Source: Bacteroidota bacterium (GTDB taxonomy: Bacteria; Bacteroidota; Bacteroidia; Cytophagales; Cyclobacteriaceae). Taken from it: a DNA stretch of 16,127 nucleotides. A program made the translations under genes and the position numbers. A model generated the notes under the pieces. That model was not told the DNA's origin. It worked only from the letters and a program-made list of their open reading frames with translations, and made no database searches. This document shows, piece by piece, positions 1 through 6,411 of the stretch (positions within the stretch are counted from its first letter, which is position 1; every line of letters starts with the position of its first letter). The stretch covers positions 1-16,127 of the forward strand of contig QGUY01000068.1 in NCBI GenBank assembly GCA_003242315.1, read 5' to 3'.

Positions 1-1193
1 AACAGCTTGATGCCTTCATCGCTGCCAAGAACGTAACCCGTACGGTAACGATCACAGGTACTCACTCTCCTGAAGGTGCTGAGCGTATCAACAAGCGTCT
101 CTCCGAAGAACGCGCTAAGCGGATCGAAGAGTACTACCGCCGTCAGATGAAGAAGTATGACTACCAGGGAATGGCTGACTCTATCAACTTCATCCTGAAG
201 CCGGTTGTTGAAGACTGGACGGAGTTCAAGGAAGCCCTGGATGCATACGACGGGTTGAGCTCTGAAGAAAAAGCTGAATATCTGAATATCATCAATGGCC
301 CTGGCGACTTCGAAAGCCAGGAACGCGCTCTGAAGCGTCTGCCTACGTATCGTAAAGTCTTCCGCGACATCTATCCGAAACTGAGAACCGCGAAGACCGA
401 AATCCTTAAGGTAAAAGAAAAGAAGACCGACGCTGAGATCTCCGTGCTGTCACGTCAGATCACTCAGAACCAGGTTAGCCCTGATACCCTTTCACTTGAA
501 GAGCTGATGTACAGCGCAACGCTGACTCCTTCTCTCGATGAAAAGGCTGCGATCTATGAAGCTGCTACCAAGAAGGGTACGCACTGGCATGCACACAACA
601 ACCTTGGCGCTGTTTACATCGCCCAGGCTGTTGCCAATCCTTCTAACGCTTCTTCGCTCCTCGACAAGGCGCAGGCACAACTCGATATCGCTGCTCGCCT
701 GAACGGCTCTGCACCTGAAGTGCATGCCAACCTGGCGTCGATCGAAATGCTGAGAGGTAATCCTTACGCTGCTTATCGCCATGCTTCGCAGGCACTGTCT
801 GCCGGATTGAGCGGTGACAATGCAGCTGGCCTCAATGGCGTGAAAGGTGCTGCCGAAATTGCTATGGCACGTTATGCTGATGCCGTACGTTCTGAGTCGG
901 CCGCAACCGACGACGCTGTGAACCTCTTCAACAAGGGTCTGGCTCAACTCCTGAACAAGGATTATCAAAACAGCTTGACTTCATTCAACGAAGCGACAAG
1001 CAAGGACAGCAACCTCGCTATCGCGTACTACGGTGCTGCCATTGCATCAGCTCGCCTCAACAACGCTGACGGTGTGGTAAGCAACCTGACCAGCGCTGTG
1101 CGGATAGATCCTTCGTTGAAGGAAGCTGCCCTCACTGACCTTGAATTCAGCAAGTACGCTGCTACCGAGGCGTTCAGAAGCGCTCTCCGGTAA
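1..1193 (+). CDS. OmpA-like/TPR envelope protein, 3' part (5' end outside window)
   Basis: The reading frame is open from the first full codon (base 3) to TAA at 1191-1193, giving 396 visible residues. The ATG at 147 is internal, because the frame upstream encodes the typical OmpA C-terminal core (ITGTHSPEGAERINKRLSEERA). OmpA-like domains of this kind bind peptidoglycan and tether the outer membrane. After a linker with charged helices (LPTYRKVFRDIYPKLRTAKTEI, visible residues about 115-136), the last 220 residues or so form helical TPR-type repeats (HAHNNLGAVYIAQA, EVHANLASIEMLRGN, AVNLFNKGLAQLLNKDY, AIAYYGAAIASARL). OmpA plus TPR fusions are common in Bacteroidota, often as envelope or gliding/secretion accessory proteins. 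Codon use favours GCT for Ala and CGT/CGC for Arg more than the neighbouring genes, which suggests high expression. The exact role and any signal peptide cannot be seen here. It could instead be named a tetratricopeptide repeat protein. Confidence 0.8.
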   Translation, partial: QLDAFIAAKNVTRTVTITGTHSPEGAERINKRLSEERAKRIEEYYRRQMKKYDYQGMADSINFILKPVVEDWTEFKEALDAYDGLSSEEKAEYLNIINGPGDFESQERALKRLPTYRKVFRDIYPKLRTAKTEILKVKEKKTDAEISVLSRQITQNQVSPDTLSLEELMYSATLTPSLDEKAAIYEAATKKGTHWHAHNNLGAVYIAQAVANPSNASSLLDKAQAQLDIAARLNGSAPEVHANLASIEMLRGNPYAAYRHASQALSAGLSGDNAAGLNGVKGAAEIAMARYADAVRSESAATDDAVNLFNKGLAQLLNKDYQNSLTSFNEATSKDSNLAIAYYGAAIASARLNNADGVVSNLTSAVRIDPSLKEAALTDLEFSKYAATEAFRSALR

Positions 1194-1223
1194 AAGGGTA
1201 ACATTGACTTGATCATTGGAACT

Positions 1224-1256
1224 GAAACCCCGACAAACGTCGGGGTTTCTTGTTTT
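1224..1256 (+). terminator. Rho-independent terminator after the OmpA/TPR gene
   Basis: A perfect 11-bp stem (GAAACCCCGAC at 1224-1234 and GTCGGGGTTTC at 1239-1249) encloses the 4-nt loop AAAC. It is followed by TTGTTTT (1250-1256). It lies 31 nt after the stop codon and separates the upstream gene from pdhB. This is the strongest intrinsic terminator in the window. Confidence 0.93.
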
Positions 1257-1278
1257 CCGGGGCAAAAGAGATAACCCA

Positions 1279-1310
1279 TTTGGCCAATCACCCCCGGCAT
1301 GCTATTTTTA
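1279..1310 (+). promoter_or_regulatory. Bacteroidota-type promoter of pdhB
   Basis: TTTG (1279-1282), a 20-nt spacer, then TATTTTTA (1303-1310). This fits the Bacteroidota sigma factor consensus TTTG / TAnnTTTG at 7 of 8 positions of the -7 element. Expected transcription start is near 1316, giving a leader of about 15 nt before the ATG at 1331. The spacer begins with GGCCAATCACCC, which recurs at the same spacing in the valS promoter (7786-7817). Confidence 0.65.
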
Positions 1311-1330
1311 CGCACTTTCCAATTTCATCC

Positions 1331-2311
1331 ATGAGACAGATTCAATTCAGGGAAGCCCTTCGCGAGGCGATGTCCGAAGAAATGAGAAGAGATCCGAACA
1401 TTTTCCTGATGGGCGAGGAAGTGGCGGAATATAACGGAGCTTATAAGGTAAGCCAGGGAATGCTGGATGAATTTGGGCCGGAACGCGTCATCGATACGCC
1501 AATTTCCGAACTCGGTTTCGCCGGTGTCGGTGTTGGTGCAGCCATGAACGGGACACGCCCGATCATTGAATTCATGACCTTCAACTTTTCCCTGGTAGCC
1601 ATCGACCAGATCATCAACGGAGCGGCCAAGATTTATAGCATGTCCGGGGGACAGTTCAACGTACCCATCGTTTTCAGAGGCCCTACCGGTAATGCCGGTC
1701 AGCTGGCAGCACAGCACTCCCAGAACTTTGAGAACTGGTTCGCTAATACACCTGGTCTTAAGGTCGTTGTGCCCTCCAACCCCTACGATGCCAAAGGCCT
1801 GCTCAAGACCGCCATTCGTGACGACGACCCTGTGATTTTCATGGAGTCTGAACTCATGTACGGCGACAAAGGTGAGGTGCCTGAAGAGGAATACCTGCTG
1901 CCGTTAGGTGTTGCCAATGTCCGCCAGGAAGGAACGGACGTCACAATCGTGTCGTTCGGAAAGATCCTCAAGGTGGCGGTAGCAGCAGCAGCCGAGTTGG
2001 AAAAGGAAGGAATATCTGCAGAGGTGATCGACCTCAGAACCGTCCGTCCTATCGACTACGAAACCGTGGTGAATTCCGTCAAGAAAACGAACCGGCTTGT
2101 TGTTGTAGAGGAAGCGTGGCCTCTTGCCTCCATCTCTGCCGAAATCGCATATCACATCCAGAAGCACGCGTTCGACTACCTCGACGCACCGGTACATAGG
2201 ATCACCAACATGGATGTTCCCCTGCCCTACGCCGGCACTCTCGTGCAAACCGTGCTGCCCAGCGTAGACAAGGTCGTCAGAGCTGCGAAGGCGGTTCTGT
2301 ACCGGGACTAA
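1331..2311 (+). CDS. pdhB: Pyruvate dehydrogenase E1 component, beta subunit
   Basis: A 326-residue protein, the usual length for bacterial E1-beta. With the alpha subunit it forms the thiamine-diphosphate E1 that decarboxylates pyruvate and acetylates the lipoyl domain of E2. The family signatures are clear: GEEVAEYNGAYKVSQGM (residues 28-44), DTPISE with the TPP-activating Glu at 60, FMTFNFSLVAIDQIINGAAK, RGPTGNAGQLAAQHSQ, and the C-terminal transketolase domain (VSFGKILKVAVAAAAELEKE, VIDLRTVRPID, VVVEEAWP). I chose the ATG at 1331 because the frame extends upstream to 1250 without homology, and that extension would contain the terminator tail and the promoter. pdhA and the E2 gene are not adjacent, as is common in Bacteroidota. 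Related 2-oxoisovalerate E1-beta is less likely given the strong PDH-type sequence. Confidence 0.95.
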   Translation: MRQIQFREALREAMSEEMRRDPNIFLMGEEVAEYNGAYKVSQGMLDEFGPERVIDTPISELGFAGVGVGAAMNGTRPIIEFMTFNFSLVAIDQIINGAAKIYSMSGGQFNVPIVFRGPTGNAGQLAAQHSQNFENWFANTPGLKVVVPSNPYDAKGLLKTAIRDDDPVIFMESELMYGDKGEVPEEEYLLPLGVANVRQEGTDVTIVSFGKILKVAVAAAAELEKEGISAEVIDLRTVRPIDYETVVNSVKKTNRLVVVEEAWPLASISAEIAYHIQKHAFDYLDAPVHRITNMDVPLPYAGTLVQTVLPSVDKVVRAAKAVLYRD

Positions 2312-2324
2312 TTCTCCACAACAC

Positions 2325-2358
2325 TCCCTGAATTCAGGGATTGCCCGGCAAGTTTTTT
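2325..2358 (+). terminator. Possible terminator after pdhB
   Basis: A perfect 16-nt palindrome, TCCCTGAATTCAGGGA (2325-2340), starts 14 nt after the pdhB stop and can form a 6-bp stem with an AATT loop. A run of six T (2353-2358) follows only after 12 nt containing a second weak hairpin (TTGC..GCAA), so it is not a textbook terminator. The rest of the 128-nt gap to the next gene holds an AT-rich stretch with a weak promoter-like TATTTTAC at 2399-2406 that lacks a matching -33 element. Confidence 0.4.
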
Positions 2359-2439
2359 GCAGGTGCATGATCTTCCGTGCCTGATTTTTGGGTAGCTTTA
2401 TTTTACCACTAAAAATTTCCACCCAACAACCCAAAATCT

Positions 2440-3138
2440 ATGGTACCGCATGGAGATAAAACCCCCCGGAGGGAATTTATTGGTTCCCTCGCCACCGGTG
2501 CTGCCACACTAGGCATAGCAGCTCTCGGCGCTCCCATCGGACTGCACGCTCGCGCCAACTCCACATCAGACGTTGGAGACGCGGACGCGTGGTTAGACAA
2601 GGTCAAGGACAAGAAACACCGTGTCGTGTTTGATGTTACCAAACCCCACGGCGTGTTCCCCTTCGCCTGGCCATTCGTTTACCTTAACACCAATGAAGCT
2701 ACCGGTTCACCAGCCTCTGATTGCGGCGTCGTCGTAATCCTTCGTCACGATGCCATCGGCTACGCCATGAAAGATGAGCTTTGGGCAAAGTACAAGCTGG
2801 GCGAACTCTTCCATGCGGAAGATCCCGTAAGACAGACACCCGCTGCCGAACGGAATCCTTTCTGGAACCCAAAAACTGATGACTTCCAGGTACCCGGCAT
2901 CGGCAGCGTACCCATTGGAATCAACAACCTCATGGAACGTGGTGTTATGTTCGGCGTCTGTGACGTAGCGCTCACGGTCTATAGCTCGGCACTCGCAGGC
3001 GGTATGAACGTTGACGCTGCCGCGCTGAAGAAGGAATGGGTAGACGGACTCATCCCCGGCGTGAAAATCATGCCTTCAGGTGTCTGGGCCGTCGGTAGGG
3101 CACAGGAGAAAGGATGCGCTTACATATTTGCAAGCTGA
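2440..3138 (+). CDS. Tat-exported DsrE-like protein of unknown function
   Basis: A 232-residue protein with a clear twin-arginine signal: P-R10-R11-E-F-I-G followed by an Ala/Gly-rich hydrophobic stretch to about residue 33 and a plausible cleavage after HARA (about residue 38). The mature part resembles the DsrE/DsrF-like alpha/beta fold. It has a strand ending DCGVVVILRHDAIGYAM, then LMERGVMFGVCDVALTVYSSAL, where Cys174 sits at the place of the conserved sulfur-carrying Cys of DsrE-type proteins, and a C-terminal ALKKEWVDGLIPGVKIMPSGVWAVGRAQEKGCAYI. Three Cys are present in the mature region (95, 174, 226). DsrE proteins are normally cytoplasmic sulfur carriers, so an exported version is unusual. 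It faces tsdA, a thiosulfate dehydrogenase, tail to tail. Fold assignment is from pattern only, and a role in periplasmic sulfur handling is inference. Confidence 0.6.
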   Translation: MVPHGDKTPRREFIGSLATGAATLGIAALGAPIGLHARANSTSDVGDADAWLDKVKDKKHRVVFDVTKPHGVFPFAWPFVYLNTNEATGSPASDCGVVVILRHDAIGYAMKDELWAKYKLGELFHAEDPVRQTPAAERNPFWNPKTDDFQVPGIGSVPIGINNLMERGVMFGVCDVALTVYSSALAGGMNVDAAALKKEWVDGLIPGVKIMPSGVWAVGRAQEKGCAYIFAS

Positions 3139-3161
3139 TTTAACCCGTGTCAAAAACGAAG

Positions 3162-3190
3162 AGGCTGCCCTGTGGGCAGCCTTTTTATTT
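3162..3190. terminator. Bidirectional terminator between the DsrE-like gene and tsdA
   Basis: A perfect 9-bp stem, AGGCTGCCC (3162-3170) and GGGCAGCCT (3174-3182), has a TGT loop. On the + strand it is followed by TTTTATTT, so it ends the DsrE-like transcript 24 nt after its stop. On the minus strand the stem is followed by CTTCGTTTTT, a poorer T tract. The T run contains the tsdA stop codon (TAA at 3187-3185). Confidence 0.88.
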
Positions 3191-4168
3191 GCTCCTCTCC
3201 TTCGCGTCCACGATCGGACCAAACGGCCCATACTTATGCTGCTCCTCTGAAAACTCGTCGGAGTATGGACCAAAGGGATGGTCATAGGGTTTCTTAGAAA
3301 TGTCCGGCCAATCTTCTTTGAATACGCGTACCGGCCTGGGCTGTGAATTCACAAACGCTGCAACATCCCACGCTTCTTCGACAGTAAGTTGCCGCGCTTC
3401 CCAGGTAGCACCAAAGGGCATGTTGTTGTAAACATATCCTGCAAAGCGGCTTAGGCGATACAGTCCCGCCGCAGTTGTATAGCTGTGCGGTCCCCAAAGC
3501 GGGGGATACAGGTAAGTGATTCCATCAGGATTCATTTGCCCTGCACCTTCAGGCCCGTGACACAGCTGGCATTTCTCAACGTATACAAAACGGCCTCTTA
3601 CCGTGTCTGCAGGTCGGTCAAGAAAAGGCAGTTCTTCCAATCCGGAACCAGCCGGCTTCACTCCCTTCTTCACGCCACGACCTAACCACTTAAAATAAGC
3701 GTACATGGCCTGTACTTCCCTGCCCAGCGTATCGAGCACGTCACCGTTGAGGCTGCGCTGTATGCAGTCGTTGATGCGCTTGTAAATGTTCTCAACAGTT
3801 CCCGATCGTCCCCGAGAACGGGGATAGGTACTGTATACTCCTCCATAGTTGTTACCCCATGGCTTCGTACCGCCTTCGAGGTGACAGTTCTGGCAGTTCA
3901 TGCCATTGGATATCTGAAGAACAGAACCCGATGGACCGAGATAACGCGCAGTATTGGCAATAAGGTCTCGCCCATAGGCGATCAATTTGCCTGAATCTGT
4001 GCTCATGTCGATTTCTTCTGGTCCGGGACCGACCCACAACGACACTTCGTCGGCCGATATGCCTTCGGTAGTAACCCGATCGGACGTATTAACCGGTGAC
4101 AGAAAGTAGACGGCTGCCAGAGCCGCTGTAACACAGATCCCGGAAATAAGGTATCGTCTGGAATTCAC
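3185..4168 (-). CDS. tsdA: Diheme cytochrome c, TsdA-type thiosulfate dehydrogenase / tetrathionate reductase
   Basis: A 327-residue protein starting at GTG, the only start that preserves the N-terminal hydrophobic segment (residues 6-24: a membrane anchor or signal peptide; there is no good lipobox). Two heme c sites are visible: C92-QN-C95-H96 and C200-QL-C203-H204. The first domain has the TsdA pattern GTKPWGNN, YPRSRGR, and RINDCIQRSLNG. Cys135 in that last motif matches the axial Cys ligand of heme 1 known in TsdA enzymes (His/Cys ligation). Heme 2 has the likely Met ligand in VYNNMPFG (M250), preceded by Asn249. TsdA couples thiosulfate to tetrathionate, in either direction depending on the organism, outside the cytoplasm. 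The gene starts 49 nt after the flavin reductase stop with no promoter I can recognise in the gap, so cotranscription from fahA is possible. A generic c-type cytochrome is the alternative, but the Cys motif argues for TsdA. Confidence 0.82.
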   Translation of the reverse strand: MNSRRYLISGICVTAALAAVYFLSPVNTSDRVTTEGISADEVSLWVGPGPEEIDMSTDSGKLIAYGRDLIANTARYLGPSGSVLQISNGMNCQNCHLEGGTKPWGNNYGGVYSTYPRSRGRSGTVENIYKRINDCIQRSLNGDVLDTLGREVQAMYAYFKWLGRGVKKGVKPAGSGLEELPFLDRPADTVRGRFVYVEKCQLCHGPEGAGQMNPDGITYLYPPLWGPHSYTTAAGLYRLSRFAGYVYNNMPFGATWEARQLTVEEAWDVAAFVNSQPRPVRVFKEDWPDISKKPYDHPFGPYSDEFSEEQHKYGPFGPIVDAKERSK

Positions 4169-4217
4169 GGTATGAGGGGGTTATGGCAGTCCTTCCTGTC
4201 TTACGGCATTTGTGCCG

Positions 4218-5069
4218 CTATCGTTGCGGAGATAGCAAAACTTTCCAGGCCCCTTCTATGTCATTCTTTTCCAACAACTGCTGGGCCGCGCGGTGACGCG
4301 CGTTGACGTCGCCTTCGAAAACCTGCGTATCACCGGGATCCGGTACGCGCTCAACGTTCGCAAGCTTGGCGAGGTCGTTGCCCGTGAGCACCGTACTCTT
4401 CCTGATTTCCTCCGGCAGCGCATCCACGCCAATGCCGATCGTACGCAAAGGCTTGGGCACAATGAACAACGACTCGGGCGTAATCCGACTATACCAATTG
4501 TCGCCAAGCCTGGCCACCGCATCAAGCTTTCTCGGATCGATCATCCGCTGATCGTCAAGCACGTCCTCCCTGACATGCATGAGTACCACGCGACAGACAA
4601 CAAGGTTGCCTGCTCCACCAGCATTGCCGAGCGGAACGATGTTCTCAACAAGACATTCGAAAGAAACAGGCGACTCGCCTACCCGCGGCGGTGAGACCCT
4701 ACTGGACGGAACAGGTGTAAGTCCGGACTTGACAAACTCATTGACGCCTTTAGGATACTCCGTGCTGGCGAGCGACGCTTGTTGGACGATTGTATAGTTG
4801 ACAACATTAATGACTACCTCCGGCACCTCCTTTACATTCTCAAGCGTATGCTTCGTGGTTCCGTCGCGCGCGCGACGTGACGGCGAGAAAACAAGGATCG
4901 GTGGATTTGTCCCGAAGAGATTAAAGAAACTGAATGGACTCAGGTTGACATTCCCCTCGCGATCCACCGTACTCGCAAAGGCGATAGGCCGCGGCACGAC
5001 TGCGGATTGCAGGTATCGCTGAAACTCAGCAACTGAGTAGTCGCCCGGATCAAAAGTCAATTTGTTCAC
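4218..5069 (-). CDS. Flavin reductase-like FMN-binding protein
   Basis: Member of the flavin reductase-like (DIM6/NTAB, COG1853) split-barrel family. Signatures are SAVVPRPIAFASTVD, NLSPFSFFNLFGTNPPILVFSP, and SFECLVENIVPLG, with typical FMN-phosphate contacts in the PRPIAFAST and NLSPFSFF segments. The sequence ends with a helical tail (RHRAAQQLLEKNDIEGAWKVLL). The start is uncertain. The GTG at 5069 gives a 283-residue protein beginning MNKLTFDPGDYS and overlaps the fahA TGA by 4 nt (GTGA), a classic coupling geometry. The ATG at 5099 adds ten residues and a 34-nt overlap. I prefer the GTG. In Bacteroidota such genes commonly accompany homogentisate/tyrosine degradation genes, and the direct link to fahA here fits that. 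Its substrate is unknown; it might supply reduced flavin or be an oxidoreductase in its own right. Confidence 0.88.
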   Translation of the reverse strand: MNKLTFDPGDYSVAEFQRYLQSAVVPRPIAFASTVDREGNVNLSPFSFFNLFGTNPPILVFSPSRRARDGTTKHTLENVKEVPEVVINVVNYTIVQQASLASTEYPKGVNEFVKSGLTPVPSSRVSPPRVGESPVSFECLVENIVPLGNAGGAGNLVVCRVVLMHVREDVLDDQRMIDPRKLDAVARLGDNWYSRITPESLFIVPKPLRTIGIGVDALPEEIRKSTVLTGNDLAKLANVERVPDPGDTQVFEGDVNARHRAAQQLLEKNDIEGAWKVLLSPQR

Positions 5070-6346
5070 AGTATTGCGGGTTGAATCCTGCCCTTGCATT
5101 CACCGAAGCCAATACGTACACCATTGCGCTCAGCATAGCCGCGCATGATGATGGTGTCGCCGTTCTCTATGAAGGTTCGCGTGCGATTGTCAGGAAGCTT
5201 AAGCGGACGCTTGCCATTATATGTCAGTTCTAGCAGCGACCCAAAGCTTTCGGGGTCTGGCCCGCTTATCGTTCCCGAAGCCAGCAGGTCGCCCACTTCA
5301 AGATTACATCCGTTGATGGTGTGATGAGCAATTTGCTGTCGTAAGTTCCAGTAAAGGTACCTTGAGTTCGATCGACATATCAGTGTCTCTTCTCCCCCAT
5401 CAGGCTGAAGATACACTTCCAGCACAATGTCGAAGTTGCAACCGCCAGTCGTTTGAAGGTAGGGCAACACCGGTGGATTCTGTTCAGGCCCTTCCGTGCG
5501 GAATGGTTCAAGGGCATCAAGCGTCACGATCCATGGCGATAGGGTGCTTGCAAAATTCTTTCCGAGGAATGGCCCCAATGGAACATATTCCCACTGTTGG
5601 ATGTCGCGTGCCGACCAATCGTTAAATAATAACATACCCGCTATGCATTCTTCGGCTTTCTCGACGGGTACGGGCTGACCCTGCGTACTGTTTCCACAGA
5701 CGACTGCGGCAATCTCAAGTTCGAAATCGAGTTTCTCGGTCGGGCCGAAGCGAGGCGACGGATCATCCTTTGACTTTAGCTGACCCCGCGGCCGGATAAC
5801 AGGCGTTCCCGATACAACTATCGAAGACGCTCTGCCGTGATAGGCTACCGGCATATGTCTCCAGTTGGGCAATAGCGGATTTTGCGGATCACGAAAGAGT
5901 GCGCCCACGTTACTCGCGTGTTCAAGGCTGCTGTAAAAGTCGGTATAGTTAGGCACCTTGACCGGCATCAGCATTTGCACCTCCCTCATCGGGATAAGTC
6001 CGATTTCGCGCGCGGTTGCATTGTCGCGAAGTTCTTCGTTGTCAGCCCGCAGCAGAACGGATATGCGTTCACGCACTTCTCGGATTTTGCGGCGACCCAT
6101 GGCGAGAAATGGATTTAGCGTGGGCTGATTGAAAATGCCGGGGGGAAGACCCAGCCCATCGAGAAAACCATTTTCCTGCATACAAACAAGGTCCAGCACG
6201 TGATCGCCGATAGCGACGCAGGCTACCGGTGTGAGATACCTCGTTCGGAAAATTCCAAACGGCAGATTCTGTATCGGAAAATCGGAACCGGGTGGAACTG
6301 TTACCCACGATGTAAGCCGCGGATCGTTGGGATTTGTCGTTTGCAT
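5066..6346 (-). CDS. fahA: Fumarylacetoacetase
   Basis: A 426-residue protein catalysing the last step of tyrosine/homogentisate degradation, fumarylacetoacetate to fumarate and acetoacetate, in the cytoplasm. The match to the animal enzyme is close. YTDFYSSLEHASNVGALFRD contains metal ligand D136 and catalytic H143; FELEIA contains E209 and E211; FNDWSARDIQQWEYVPLGPF contains D243. Each lies exactly 10 residues beyond mouse FAH residues D126, H133, E199, E201 and D233. The N-terminal SH3-like domain (about 1-120) ends before the catalytic domain. ATG at 6346 gives MQTTNPNDPRLTSWV, the expected N-terminus. It is the first gene of a minus-strand group with the flavin reductase and tsdA, and is divergent from the rRNA methyltransferase with a 65-nt gap. 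Confidence 0.96.
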   Translation of the reverse strand: MQTTNPNDPRLTSWVTVPPGSDFPIQNLPFGIFRTRYLTPVACVAIGDHVLDLVCMQENGFLDGLGLPPGIFNQPTLNPFLAMGRRKIREVRERISVLLRADNEELRDNATAREIGLIPMREVQMLMPVKVPNYTDFYSSLEHASNVGALFRDPQNPLLPNWRHMPVAYHGRASSIVVSGTPVIRPRGQLKSKDDPSPRFGPTEKLDFELEIAAVVCGNSTQGQPVPVEKAEECIAGMLLFNDWSARDIQQWEYVPLGPFLGKNFASTLSPWIVTLDALEPFRTEGPEQNPPVLPYLQTTGGCNFDIVLEVYLQPDGGEETLICRSNSRYLYWNLRQQIAHHTINGCNLEVGDLLASGTISGPDPESFGSLLELTYNGKRPLKLPDNRTRTFIENGDTIIMRGYAERNGVRIGFGECKGRIQPAIL

Positions 6347-6354
6347 GAGAAAAT

Positions 6355-6385
6355 CAAAATTAACCGAATATTCTTTTGCCGGAAA
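6355..6385 (-). promoter_or_regulatory. Possible promoter of the fahA group
   Basis: Reading the minus strand, TTTC (6385-6382), 19 nt, then TAATTTTG (6362-6355), which matches TAnnTTTG at all eight positions. It ends only 8 nt before the fahA ATG, so the transcript would be almost leaderless. The -33 element is weak. Confidence 0.35.
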
Positions 6386-6411
6386 CGGCGGCGTTAGGAA
6401 CTTGCCTTACC

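Noticed and set aside
2399..2406. TATTTTAC as a promoter of the DsrE-like gene
   Set aside because: It matches only part of TAnnTTTG and has no TTTG at the right distance; the TTTTTG at 2385-2390 is too close.
4204..4217. Small hairpin CGGCA-TTTG-TGCCG just after the flavin reductase stop
   Set aside because: It has only a 5-bp stem and no T tract on the minus strand, so I do not call it a terminator.
6371..6378. TTCTTTTG as a -7 element for rsmF
   Set aside because: It lacks the A at position 2, and the nearest TTTG (6340-6343) is 27 nt upstream, too far for the usual 19-21 nt spacing.
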